A stretch of DNA of 46,161 nucleotides from Psychrobacter sp. Its GTDB lineage: Bacteria > Pseudomonadota > Gammaproteobacteria > Pseudomonadales > Moraxellaceae. Positions 36,985 to 45,334 of this stretch are shown here, piece by piece. Numbering within the stretch: position 1 is the stretch's first letter; each line of letters begins with the position of its first letter. Below the pieces are notes generated by a model. The model was not told where the DNA came from. It was given only the letters and a program-made list of their open reading frames with translations, and did not search any database. The DNA lies in the NCBI GenBank assembly GCA_029267175.1, contig JARIDJ010000035.1, positions 1-46,161 on the forward strand, read 5' to 3'. The position numbers and the translations under genes were made by a program.

Positions 36985-38046
36985 CTACGTAGCTGTTGAA
37001 GCTTTATGATACTCAACATCAGTACGAGTCGCGGCTCGTAGCCAAGCACTTCGCGACCGTGGATTTTGAGCAATCTCAGCTTTGCTTGGGCCAATACGTT
37101 TGGGCTTACTAAAATAACGTGGACGCTGCGGCGGCATCGGTAGGTTTTCATCTTCCGGATACTGCCCCTTACTATGGCGCTGCAAAAACTGCTTGATACG
37201 CCGATCCTCAAGCGAGTGAAAGCTGATTACCGATAATTGAGCGCCTACCTTTAAAACCGCAAGGCTTTGCTGCAAAAAGCTATCAACGTCGCCAAGCTCA
37301 TTATTAATAAAAATACGCATCGCCTGAAAGCTTTGAGTAGCTGGATGCTTGCCGCGTTGCCAGTTAGGGTGCGCCGCTTTTATCACCTCAGCCAGCTCAA
37401 GAGTCGACTCATAGCTATCCATCTGCTTGATAGCACGGGCGATACGGCGACTGTGCCGCTCCTCTCCAAACTCAAACAATACATCCGCCAAAGTCTCATC
37501 ATCGACTTGCTCAAGCCACTGTGCCACTGATTGTCCACGGCTAGTGTCCATACGCATATCGACAGCGCCATCACGCATAAAACTAAAGCCGCGACTGCCA
37601 TCATCGATCTGCGGAGAGGAGATACCTAGATCGGCCATCAGCCCATCGACTTGCTCAATATCAAGCTTAGCCAAGTGGTCACTCAAAGTAGCGAAGCTAT
37701 CATGCACTACCGTTACACGGCTATCCTCACTCGCTAATTGGTTAGCGACTGCAATTGCAGTGGGATCTTTATCAAAAATAATTAAGCGCGCATTATCAGC
37801 CAAATGCGAGAGTAGCAATCGGCTATGCCCGCCGCGGCCAAAAGTGGCATCGACGTAGACACCGCTTGCTTGTAAGCTATCTTTGCTAGCATCGATAGGT
37901 AAGGACTTGACGCCTAGCACAGCGGCGACCGCTTCGTTCAATAACACCGCTTCATGATTAAAGCTCAACTCATCGGCAACCGCAGTAGACTTAGTATCTA
38001 GTTTGGCGTCTAAATTAGAATCAGGCTTTGAATTTAATAGTGACAC
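36985..38046 (-). CDS. rsmH: 16S rRNA (cytosine-1402-N4)-methyltransferase
   Basis: RsmH (MraW) methylates C1402 in the decoding centre of 16S rRNA and is the usual lead gene of the dcw cluster. Motifs include GVYVDATFGRGGHSR for SAM binding, LADLGISSPQIDDGSRGFSF, and VISFHSLEDRRIKQF. The 353 residues include an N-terminal polar leader of about 30 before HEAVLLNEAV. The start is a GTG at 38046 with only a weak ribosome binding site; no ATG exists before the conserved region. mraZ, which precedes rsmH in many bacteria, is absent: the divergent neighbour is gltX. Confidence 0.96.
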   Translation of the reverse strand: MSLLNSKPDSNLDAKLDTKSTAVADELSFNHEAVLLNEAVAAVLGVKSLPIDASKDSLQASGVYVDATFGRGGHSRLLLSHLADNARLIIFDKDPTAIAVANQLASEDSRVTVVHDSFATLSDHLAKLDIEQVDGLMADLGISSPQIDDGSRGFSFMRDGAVDMRMDTSRGQSVAQWLEQVDDETLADVLFEFGEERHSRRIARAIKQMDSYESTLELAEVIKAAHPNWQRGKHPATQSFQAMRIFINNELGDVDSFLQQSLAVLKVGAQLSVISFHSLEDRRIKQFLQRHSKGQYPEDENLPMPPQRPRYFSKPKRIGPSKAEIAQNPRSRSAWLRAATRTDVEYHKASTAT

Positions 38047-38202
38047 AAATAACTCAGTAAATGACGACCCTAATGGCCAGTAATGATAAAAATAAAAATC
38101 AGATAAAAATAAACAAGTTACCCTCAGCTAGCGTTATTATCGCAAGGATACACGGCTAGTCAAGCACCAACTGGGCTTTTAGCTAAAAATATCTTGGCTG
38201 TC

Positions 38203-38211
38203 TGTTATACT
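38203..38211 (+). promoter_or_regulatory. Extended -10 promoter candidate for gltX
   Basis: TGTTATACT fits the extended -10 form TGnTATAMT and lies about 114 bp before gltX, leaving a long leader. No good -35 hexamer is seen 17 bp upstream, as is usual for extended -10 promoters. Confidence 0.45.
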
Positions 38212-38324
38212 AGCGCTATATTTTACGCTATTTTTTATACTTATTTATATCTCTGTTTATTCAATTATCAATCAAAACCGGTTACACCAAAACTTCTTAA
38301 CTAAACACTTTATCTGAGGCTCCT

Positions 38325-39866
38325 ATGACGCAACCCACATCATCTACCAAGACTACCGCTACTGCTCGCCCGGTACGCACTCGTATTGCCCCTTCGCCTA
38401 CGGGTTTCCCGCATGTCGGCACCGCTTATATTGCGCTATTTAATCTAGCTTTTGCCAAAGCTAACGGTGGCGAATTTATCTTGCGCATCGAAGATACTGA
38501 TCAAGTGCGCTCCACGGAACAATCTGAGCAAATGATTTTGGACGCGCTACGCTGGGTAGGACTTGATTGGGCGGAAGGCCCTGACGTTGGCGGTCCTCAC
38601 GCTCCTTATCGTCAAAGCGAGCGCGCTGATATCTACAAAGAGCACGCCCAGCAATTACTTGATAATGATCATGCTTTTCGCTGTTTTTGTACTGCCGAGG
38701 AGCTAGATATCATGCGCAGCGAGCAAATGGCGCGTGGCGAGACCCCTCGTTATGACGGCCGCTATGCTGATCTGCCTCGCGAAGAGTCGGATAAAATGGC
38801 AGCTGATGGCAAGCCTTTTGTCATTCGGATGCGCGTACCAAAAGAGGGCGTTTGTAAGGTTGAGGACATGCTACGCGGTACTGTTGAGATTCCTTGGGAG
38901 CAAGTCGATATGCAAGTCTTGCTAAAAACCGACGGCCTACCGACTTATCATCTAGCCAACGTGGTCGATGATCATTTGATGCAAATCAGCCATGTGATGC
39001 GCGGTGAAGAATGGCTCAACTCAGCGCCTAAGCACCAATTACTATATGAATACTTCGGTTGGGAGATGCCAATCTTATGCCATATGCCGCTGCTGCGCAA
39101 CCCTGATAAATCAAAACTCTCCAAGCGTAAAAACCCAACCTCGATCACTTATTATCGTGATGCTGGCGTATTGCCTGAGGCGCTACTCAACTATTTGGGC
39201 CGTATGGGCTACTCGATGCCTAATGATGCCGAAAAGTTCACTCTTGATGAGATGATCGCAAGTTTTGATATTCAGCGCGTCTCTTTGGGCGGTCCGATCT
39301 TCGATATCGAAAAGCTTAATTGGCTAAATAGTGAATGGCTACGGGCGCTAACACCTGAGCAGCTAAAAAATAAAATCCTTGACTGGGCCAATAATAGTGA
39401 CAAATTAACCGCTATGGCAGCAGCTATCCAGCCGCGCATTGAGCTGTTATCAGACGCGGTAAATTGGGGCGGTTTTTATTTCCAGAACTTACCTCAGATC
39501 AGCGCCGAAGATTTTAATCACAAGACGCTCTCTGCTGAGCAAATTATGGAGATATTGCAGTTGACCGCTTGGCAGCTAGAAGCACTACCTGAATGGAAAG
39601 AAGAAGATATCTATAAAGTAGTTAAAGGGATGTCAGCGGCGCTTGATATTAAGATGCGCGACTTTATTGCGCCGTTCTTTATCGCTATCGCTGGTAGCAC
39701 CTCCTCTACACCAGTGATGAACTCGATGTGGATCATCGGCGCCGATATGACTTTGAACCGCTTACGTCACGCTATCGAGGTACTTGGCGGCCTCGGTAAG
39801 AAAAAACTGAAAAAGCTTGAGAAAACCGCGATGAATTTGCCAGATTTTTTGGCTGATGCTGAATAA
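38325..39866 (+). CDS. gltX: Glutamyl-tRNA synthetase
   Basis: This class I synthetase charges tRNA-Glu. The HIGH-like motif is PHVGT (29-33) and the KMSKS-like motif is KLSKRKN (264-270). A C-terminal anticodon-binding domain extends from about residue 340. The 513-residue length is full size, unlike the truncated paralogue gluQ also in this window. The ATG follows GAGG. The gene is divergent from rsmH and is followed by a terminator, a small gene and then tRNA-Ala and tRNA-Glu. Confidence 0.97.
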   Translation: MTQPTSSTKTTATARPVRTRIAPSPTGFPHVGTAYIALFNLAFAKANGGEFILRIEDTDQVRSTEQSEQMILDALRWVGLDWAEGPDVGGPHAPYRQSERADIYKEHAQQLLDNDHAFRCFCTAEELDIMRSEQMARGETPRYDGRYADLPREESDKMAADGKPFVIRMRVPKEGVCKVEDMLRGTVEIPWEQVDMQVLLKTDGLPTYHLANVVDDHLMQISHVMRGEEWLNSAPKHQLLYEYFGWEMPILCHMPLLRNPDKSKLSKRKNPTSITYYRDAGVLPEALLNYLGRMGYSMPNDAEKFTLDEMIASFDIQRVSLGGPIFDIEKLNWLNSEWLRALTPEQLKNKILDWANNSDKLTAMAAAIQPRIELLSDAVNWGGFYFQNLPQISAEDFNHKTLSAEQIMEILQLTAWQLEALPEWKEEDIYKVVKGMSAALDIKMRDFIAPFFIAIAGSTSSTPVMNSMWIIGADMTLNRLRHAIEVLGGLGKKKLKKLEKTAMNLPDFLADAE

Positions 39867-39899
39867 TGAATTGACTAGCTAATCAGTTCGCAAGCTTGA

Positions 39900-39940
39900 A
39901 ATAACGTGGGTGATGCAATGGCAAAACCCACATTATTTTA
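39900..39940 (+). terminator. Bidirectional terminator between gltX and a small gene
   Basis: AATAACGTGGGT (39900-39911) and ACCCACATTATT (39926-39937) pair with one mismatch across a 14-base loop and are followed by TTTA. The symmetry would stop gltX on one strand and the small minus-strand gene on the other. Confidence 0.75.
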
Positions 39941-39952
39941 TAGACTGATCTA

Positions 39953-40138
39953 TCAGAGATAAGTGAAATCCATATGAGGAAATTGAGTTTCCATTATATT
40001 TGCGAGTTCTTTGTTTTGTTCACGAGTTGGTAATTTATCAAAGATACCCATATTTTTCATAGTCTTTTCTTCAAAATCTTTGATCTCTTTATCTGAAGCT
40101 TCTTCATTGATTCGATTCTGTATTTTGTTAATTGTCAT
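39953..40138 (-). CDS. Small hypothetical protein
   Basis: This 61-residue soluble protein was not recognised. It is mostly helical and charged (NRINEEASDKEIKDFEEKTMKN, then REQNKELANIMETQFPHMDFTYL). The ATG at 40138 follows GGAG at six bases, better than the TTG four codons upstream, and the gene shares the terminator with gltX. It lies between gltX and the tRNA promoter. The ribosome binding site and absence of a coding gene on the other strand make it plausible, but coding status is unproven. Confidence 0.5.
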   Translation of the reverse strand: MTINKIQNRINEEASDKEIKDFEEKTMKNMGIFDKLPTREQNKELANIMETQFPHMDFTYL

Positions 40139-40246
40139 TTGGAACTCCAAAAATAAGTATTATCCTAACTTTAAAGGCTATTTTATCAGTTTGGCTTAGT
40201 CAAGCCTTTAATCAATATAATGCAAACAACCGTATATTAATTTTCA

Positions 40247-40309
40247 TCTAAATATATTTGCTATTTTTCAAAAATAGCTATTGACAACCTCTCTACTATT
40301 CCCTAAAAT
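40247..40309 (+). promoter_or_regulatory. Consensus promoter with UP-like element for tRNA-Ala and tRNA-Glu
   Basis: TTGACA (40281-40286) and TAAAAT (40304-40309) are separated by 17 bp, a near-perfect sigma-70 promoter. Directly upstream is an A/T-rich block (about 40250-40275) that fits the UP-element pattern of strong stable-RNA promoters. It includes a perfect 19-bp palindrome GCTATTTTT-C-AAAAATAGC (40260-40278). It should drive the two tRNA genes that follow. Confidence 0.85.
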
Positions 40310-40326
40310 ACGCTCACTCTTAACGA

Positions 40327-40402
40327 GGGGCTATAGCTCAGTTGGTAGAGCACTTGCATGGCATGCAAGGGGTCAACGGTTCGACTCCGTTTAGCTCCAC
40401 CA
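40327..40402 (+). tRNA. tRNA-Ala (anticodon GGC)
   Basis: This 76-nt tRNA has acceptor arms GGGGCTA and TAGCTCC, discriminator A and an encoded CCA. The anticodon stem CTTGC/GCAAG holds loop ATGGCAT with anticodon GGC. It reads GCC and GCU codons. It precedes tRNA-Glu by 140 bp, probably on the same transcript. Confidence 0.98.
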
Positions 40403-40542
40403 TCTATTTATCATAAGATTTTATCTTTATATAAATATCGTTATTAGGACAGTATCAGCACCTAGGCAAGGCTAGTTATTATAACTAACCACTCTGATAT
40501 TGTGAGGTACCGTTATAACCTTTTGGTTGTGACACTCTATGC

Positions 40543-40618
40543 GTCCCCATCGTCTAGAGGCCTAGGACACCGCCCTTTCACGGCGGTAACGGGGGTTCGA
40601 ATCCCCCTGGGGACGCCA
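40543..40618 (+). tRNA. tRNA-Glu (anticodon UUC)
   Basis: This 76-nt tRNA has acceptor arms GTCCCCA and TGGGGAC, discriminator G and an encoded CCA. The anticodon stem CCGCC/GGCGG holds loop CTTTCAC with anticodon TTC. It is the substrate of the GltX encoded about 0.7 kb upstream. A strong terminator follows. Confidence 0.98.
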
Positions 40619-40694
40619 CTATTCGGCGTCACTTATTAGCCCTTTTGTTTAGTATGATATAAGCCATTAGATTAGACTAATAAGCGCACCTTTA

Positions 40695-40730
40695 AATCCC
40701 AGTCATCATTATGGTGACTGGGATTTTTTT
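40695..40730 (+). terminator. Rho-independent terminator after the tRNA pair
   Basis: AATCCCAGTCA (40695-40705) pairs with TGACTGGGATT (40715-40725) and is followed by a run of T residues to 40730. It ends the tRNA-Ala/tRNA-Glu transcript. Confidence 0.92.
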
Positions 40731-41079
40731 GTCTACAAGTTTATATGATAGCTCCGCTGCTATTTTTGTAACTCTTCTAATCGTTATAAACCTTTAAATG
40801 AAAAGCAGGGCTAAATTATAAGTTAATCACTTTAACTTAATGTCTACACGAACTTACATCTAAGTCATCCTTTTACGTAGCTTAACATCCTTATACACGA
40901 TAGCTCTCTTTTTAAACTTAACAGCATTATTAATGTAGCGCTTAATTCCCTATGCTGGCTTTATGTTTATTGACGTTTACTATGAGCTCAATAGCTAGTA
41001 GTAAACTCTTTAGTTAATTATTAAAGCCTCTCATCTATTGAGATGACATAAAATCTAGAACAAAAAATAAGGAATAGCT
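40731..41079. other. Non-coding stretch after the tRNA terminator
   Basis: The stretch is AT-rich with no supported frame. A small dyad TCATCT/AGATGA at 41031-41046 lies shortly before the ribosome binding site of the next gene. Nothing else is apparent. Confidence 0.5.
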
Positions 41080-42141
41080 ATGTTGCCCACTACTTACTCT
41101 CCTCAGCGTCGTCCTTCTTGGCGCGGAGTGCTAGCTGGCCTTGTCATGGGGCTAATAGTCGTCATGGCAATGGTAGCTCTAGCCTTGGTGTTAAGCTCAT
41201 TTTTACCCTTTGACTTAAAAGGCACTAGTATTGCTGGCGGTATTTATGCCGCTGTTACTGCTTTAGTCAGTGCCTTTGTCGCAGGCTACTACGCTATCAA
41301 GTTTTCGGCACCAGAGGCTATCTTTGGTGATGGAACAGAGGTGGATCAAAAAGATGCTACTTTGACGGGTATGTTGACAGCAGCTTTGATTGTGTTGTTT
41401 ACTACCTTTTTTGCTATGAGCGGCGCTACTAGTATTTTGGCAACCGCTGGTAATGTCGTTGGTGGTACGGTTAGTACGGTAGCTAAGACTGCAGGCGGCG
41501 TTGCAGCAGCAGGTACCTCAGCGGTAGGGACAGCAGCCGTTGCCGTTCCTGATAGCTCTATTGAACAGCTACAACAAAGAGCGCAGCAAGCCTATCAAAC
41601 GGTTTCTGGTAATATTAGTAAAGAAGATCTTAATAATTTAGTCGCCAAAAACACTCAAAACCTAAACGAGCAACAAATCGCAGCCACTACTAACGTGGTA
41701 GAACAGATGATCAATGAGACTCGCGGTGATGTGCAAGATATGGATTTCACTAGTGTCGATACTTGGCGTAACATTGATGACTATGCCAAACAGCGCATGG
41801 CATCTATTGAACAAACGCTACAAAGTGATGAGCTAATTACTCGCCTGCAAGCTCAAGGGTTAACTGAAGCTCAAGCATTAGAAGTACGTAATGAAGTGAC
41901 TCAGTCATTTAGTGAGTATAAAACAAAAACTGAGCAATACATCGCTCAAGCTCAGCAGACTGTCGATCAAAATCTACAACAAGCTGAAGATGTTGCTCGT
42001 AAAGCAGCGTTATACAGTGGTCTATTTTGGTTAATCAGTGCCTTGCTAACGTTTGTGGCTGCCGTTGCCGGTGCAAAAAGTGCGGCGACCAGTCATCGTT
42101 TGGACAAGCCCATTGTCACTTGGGGTGATAACGTTCGTTAA
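41080..42141 (+). CDS. Unknown membrane protein with central coiled-coil
   Basis: The protein has 353 residues and was not confidently placed in a family. The N-terminal third has about three hydrophobic helices (near 16-43, 50-74 and 94-118), followed by a Gly/Ala/Thr/Val-rich segment to about 156. A long polar, glutamine-rich and helical region (about 158-312: AQQAYQTVSGN..., QQTVDQNLQQAEDVARKAA) is followed by a final hydrophobic helix near 315-336. The layout suggests a polytopic inner-membrane protein with a soluble coiled-coil domain. The start of the membrane part resembles small YrzE/TIGR04086-like membrane proteins. The ATG follows AAGGAA. It is a single-gene transcript with its own terminator. 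Confidence 0.72.
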   Translation: MLPTTYSPQRRPSWRGVLAGLVMGLIVVMAMVALALVLSSFLPFDLKGTSIAGGIYAAVTALVSAFVAGYYAIKFSAPEAIFGDGTEVDQKDATLTGMLTAALIVLFTTFFAMSGATSILATAGNVVGGTVSTVAKTAGGVAAAGTSAVGTAAVAVPDSSIEQLQQRAQQAYQTVSGNISKEDLNNLVAKNTQNLNEQQIAATTNVVEQMINETRGDVQDMDFTSVDTWRNIDDYAKQRMASIEQTLQSDELITRLQAQGLTEAQALEVRNEVTQSFSEYKTKTEQYIAQAQQTVDQNLQQAEDVARKAALYSGLFWLISALLTFVAAVAGAKSAATSHRLDKPIVTWGDNVR

Positions 42142-42188
42142 TTATTCGTTAATTACTCATTGATTAATAGCGTCTTAAGTTAAAAACT

Positions 42189-42227
42189 AAAAAGCTCAAT
42201 CCCAGCAAAATAGGATTGAGCTTTTTT
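42189..42227 (+). terminator. Rho-independent terminator after the membrane/coiled-coil gene
   Basis: AAAAAGCTCAATCC (42189-42202) pairs with GGATTGAGCTTTTT (42213-42226) and is followed by more T residues. A-rich flanks mean it can also stop the convergent EamA gene. Confidence 0.92.
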
Positions 42228-42282
42228 TATGAGCGTCTTTTACATTTATAATGGGTCTGATGATTACAATGGAGTGATTATC

Positions 42283-43176
42283 TTAAGATTTGACTAAACC
42301 TTTAAGTGATAAGTTTAAAGACAAATAAGTGCCGATTAATATCACTATTGAGCCAACAATAGCAAAGATGTCTAAAGCCTCATCAAGCAATATATAACCA
42401 AATAATATCGCAAAGATTGGAATCACTAAGGTAATGCTCGTCGCTCGCATCGGTCCGATATTTTTGATCAAACGATTCATAAAAATAAGGGCAATCGCAG
42501 TGGAGAATACACCAATACAAATAACGGATAGCCAAGCCTTTATACTGATGGTTTTACCATAGGGAAACTCATAAATACCGATAGGAAGCATCACAAGACT
42601 AGCGATGATAATAGAGCCTGCTGTAATCGGAATGGGTGAGAGATTTTGTAAATAGTTTTTGGTAAGATTAGCGCCGACAGCGTAACCGACGCAGCCCAAT
42701 AACGCATACCCTAGCGGCCATAGACCTGCTGACTCTGAAGCTTGGGTACCAAACAGGTTTTCACTCATCAAGATAACCACACCGATAACGCCAATAATAA
42801 GCCCTACTATCTGTTTTTTTGCCAGCTTATCCTTAAAAAAAGTACTAGCAATAAAACCGCTCATCATTGGTACAGAAGCATTGAGCACCGCTAAAACCCC
42901 AGCGTTTACCGATTGAGCGGAAAAGGAAAATAGCACAAAGGGAATCGCGGTTGAGAATAGACCGACTATGGCTAACAGCTTCCAATTTTGCCTAATACCC
43001 AAGCGATTATTAGGACTTAGCAGCACAAAAACTAGCATCGTAGCCCCAGCAAATAATACGCGCAAGCTAGCAAAGGCAATAGAACCAAATTCAGGAACGC
43101 CCACTCTATAAAAAATAAACGATAACGACCACATAAAGGATAAACTAATAAAAATAATAAGGTCGCGTCTACTCAT
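42283..43176 (-). CDS. EamA (DMT) family transporter
   Basis: This drug/metabolite-type exporter has 297 residues with ten hydrophobic helices arranged as two EamA repeats (about 1-135 and 150-297). The typical N-terminus is FISLSFMWSLSFIFYRVG, and the second repeat ends EALDIFAIVGSIVILIGTYLSL. Family members export amino acids or other small metabolites, but the substrate cannot be predicted. The neighbouring divergent gene encodes a LysE/RhtB exporter, so the two may share a regulator or act on related compounds. Confidence 0.88.
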   Translation of the reverse strand: MSRRDLIIFISLSFMWSLSFIFYRVGVPEFGSIAFASLRVLFAGATMLVFVLLSPNNRLGIRQNWKLLAIVGLFSTAIPFVLFSFSAQSVNAGVLAVLNASVPMMSGFIASTFFKDKLAKKQIVGLIIGVIGVVILMSENLFGTQASESAGLWPLGYALLGCVGYAVGANLTKNYLQNLSPIPITAGSIIIASLVMLPIGIYEFPYGKTISIKAWLSVICIGVFSTAIALIFMNRLIKNIGPMRATSITLVIPIFAILFGYILLDEALDIFAIVGSIVILIGTYLSLNLSLKGLVKS

Positions 43177-43321
43177 AGTTGGCTCAATTTAGCAGTGATT
43201 TGGCAAGCGGATAAGACAGAATATTTTATCGTAATAAAAAGAAGCCGATGATAACGTTTTGGCGGCTCAAAGAATGCTATTTTTATGTATAAATAGTCAG
43301 CCCAAAAAGAGAGTATAAGCT

Positions 43322-43975
43322 ATGTTTGGTATTGAGAATTATTGGGGATTTATTTTAACCGGTATTTTATTGAATATAACGCCAGGCTCGGACACTATGT
43401 ATATCATTACCCGTAGCGTCTCGCAAGGCAATAAGGCTGGGCTATACTCGGTGCTAGGTATCGTCTCAGGTATTTTAGTGCATACTGTGTTAGCAGCGCT
43501 AGGATTATCAATTATTTTAGCCAAGTCGCCTTTAGCCTTTACTATCGTTAAGTATCTTGGCGCTGGTTACTTGTGCTATTTGGGCTTGAAAATGCTGACC
43601 AGTAAAAAAGATTCTGTAATCACTGATGATTTAACCGATAACCAAAAGCTGATTCCAGCTAACACTTTAGCTTATAAGAAAATATTTAAGCAAGGCGTGC
43701 TAACCAATACACTTAATCCAAAAGTCGCGCTATTTTTTATCGCTTTTTTTCCGCAGTTTATCGATGCAAGCTACGCACATAGCACGCTGTCTTTTTTAAT
43801 TTTGGGACTGAGCTTTGCCCTAACGGCCTTAGTTTGGTGCTTGTGTCTAGCGCTACTAGCGGCAAGATTTAGCAAAAAGCGGCGTGAGAATCCAGCGATT
43901 GAATCTATGTTAAACAAGATAAGCGGCGTGGTATTTATTGGCTTAGGGATTAAGCTTTTGTCTGAGAAAAACTAA
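43322..43975 (+). CDS. LysE/RhtB family amino-acid exporter
   Basis: This inner-membrane exporter has 217 residues and six hydrophobic segments. The family signature TPGSDTMYIITRSVSQGNKAGL lies near the N-terminus, and the second half starts KIFKQGVLTNTLNPKVALFFIAFFPQF. RhtB-type proteins export homoserine, threonine or similar compounds; the exact substrate is unknown. The ATG follows AGAGAG. It is divergent from the EamA gene across 145 bp. Confidence 0.92.
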   Translation: MFGIENYWGFILTGILLNITPGSDTMYIITRSVSQGNKAGLYSVLGIVSGILVHTVLAALGLSIILAKSPLAFTIVKYLGAGYLCYLGLKMLTSKKDSVITDDLTDNQKLIPANTLAYKKIFKQGVLTNTLNPKVALFFIAFFPQFIDASYAHSTLSFLILGLSFALTALVWCLCLALLAARFSKKRRENPAIESMLNKISGVVFIGLGIKLLSEKN

Positions 43976-44123
43976 GGGTAATAAATTAAACAGATTTAGC
44001 ATCTATTGAATTGTTTCAGCGCTTAAAGAGAATACAAACGTAACCCACCGTTATTTATATTGATAGTTACTAATTTGGTAGGTTACGCGTTAGTTAAGTC
44101 GTCCTAAGCATACTCAGCGCTGC

Positions 44124-44669
44124 TTAAGGCTTGCTAATCTTATTGGAGTTTATCTTTGGCGACCAAGGCAAGCCTGCATTTTGCCAACCGTTTATTAAGC
44201 GAAAACCTTGGTTCTCTCCTTCTTTGACGGTATCCCCTTGAAAACCATGATCGACATATTTCACATTGGTAAACCCTTGGCTTAATAGATAATCAGCGCT
44301 AGGCTTGCCACGCGCCGAACCTGAACGGCACATCGTTACTATCAACGCATCTTTATCTAAGCCTTTATCTTGCAAAGCTTTTTCGACATCGCGAGCGAAG
44401 TTTGGATTATCAGGCATCGAAAAAATCGCTTTATCTTCATTAAAATTAGTCCGATCGACTTGCTTGAATGGGATATTGATATCGACAGCATCAGTAAAGC
44501 CGATAAACATAATCTCCACAGGATCTCTGACATCGACAAATAAAATATCATCAGGGTTTTGTTGTACCATACTCCAAACCGCTTGCGGCGTCATAGATAA
44601 CGCATCTTTTGCTAAAGCATGGGTGCTCAAACCGAACAACATCAGCAATGATAATATAATAGCTTTCAT
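44124..44669 (-). CDS. Periplasmic rhodanese-like protein
   Basis: A signal peptide (MKAIILSLLMLFGLSTHALA) directs the protein to the periplasm. A single rhodanese domain follows, with FVDVRDPVE at the start and the catalytic cysteine C114 in the active-site loop VTMCRSGSARGKPS. The length of 181 residues fits a one-domain sulfurtransferase. The ATG follows GGAGA. It faces a membrane-anchored glutaredoxin gene 198 bp away, so both may handle envelope thiols, which is inference. The sulfur donor and acceptor are unknown. Confidence 0.87.
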   Translation of the reverse strand: MKAIILSLLMLFGLSTHALAKDALSMTPQAVWSMVQQNPDDILFVDVRDPVEIMFIGFTDAVDINIPFKQVDRTNFNEDKAIFSMPDNPNFARDVEKALQDKGLDKDALIVTMCRSGSARGKPSADYLLSQGFTNVKYVDHGFQGDTVKEGENQGFRLINGWQNAGLPWSPKINSNKISKP

Positions 44670-44867
44670 CTAATTCTCCATAAATTGATATTTTAAATAA
44701 TATTATATTTATTTATATAATTATATCTTACTGCTCTTAGAGTAATAGTGCAATAGATGAATAGAAGTGTTGTAAAGTGGCGTTGTTGTTGTCATTAAAC
44801 TTTGCACCTAGATCCCCTCCTTGAGCCAAAGCTAACATTGAAAGTGTTATCATCTTATGTTTTGTAA

Positions 44868-45248
44868 ATGATTTTGAAAGATAAGAATGGTAAGGCTATG
44901 AGTTTTATAAAGCTGTTTTCGGGTGTTCTCGGTATGGTTGTACTGATAAGCTGTATTTACCTTATCAATGCTAGTACCGTCACGGTTGACTCTGTGGCCT
45001 GTGACGCCGCTAATAACAATGATATTGTTTTATACGGTGCTGTCTGGTGTCCTTATTGTGAGCAGACTAGAGAGCTACTTACCGCGCACAATGTTGACTA
45101 CTGTGAGTATGATATCGAGCGCTCCGCTGAGGGTTTTCGACAATATGAGAGCCTCGGCGGTGGCGGTGTGCCTTTGCTAATGTTTAATGATGAAGTGATT
45201 CGCGGCTACAATAAACCTGCGATTGAGTGGCAGGTGCAGAGTCAGTAG
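44868..45248 (+). CDS. Membrane-anchored glutaredoxin-like protein
   Basis: The protein has 126 residues with a hydrophobic N-terminal anchor (about 14-35) and a thioredoxin-fold glutaredoxin domain. The redox motif is CPYC (C61, C64) in VLYGAVWCPYCEQTRELL, and the cis-proline lies in GGGGVPLLMFNDEVIRGYN. The domain should face the periplasm by the usual sign rule, because the basic residues precede the anchor. The start is uncertain: ATG at 44868 has no ribosome binding site, and an internal ATG at 44898 (MSFIKLFSGV) has only AAGG close by. Confidence 0.85.
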   Translation: MILKDKNGKAMSFIKLFSGVLGMVVLISCIYLINASTVTVDSVACDAANNNDIVLYGAVWCPYCEQTRELLTAHNVDYCEYDIERSAEGFRQYESLGGGGVPLLMFNDEVIRGYNKPAIEWQVQSQ

Positions 45249-45274
45249 AGCCTCCATTACGAACTATCAAACAC

Positions 45275-45304
45275 AAAAAAGCCCACTCATTGCGAATGGG
45301 CTTT
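45275..45304 (-). terminator. Rho-independent terminator after acnA
   Basis: AAAGCCCA (45278-45285) pairs with TGGGCTTT (45297-45304). On the minus strand the stem is followed by six U residues (A run 45275-45280), so it ends the aconitase transcript. It may also slow plus-strand transcription from the glutaredoxin gene. Confidence 0.85.
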
Positions 45305-45334
45305 CTCTAATCCTAAGCTAAATCTAATCAACCA

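Noticed and set aside
37427..37858. A 143-codon plus-strand open frame inside rsmH
   Set aside because: It is antisense to rsmH, rich in Ser and Arg, and has no known motif or ribosome binding site.
44305..44673. A 122-codon plus-strand open frame opposite the rhodanese gene
   Set aside because: The antisense gene has a signal peptide and a catalytic motif, and this frame has neither.
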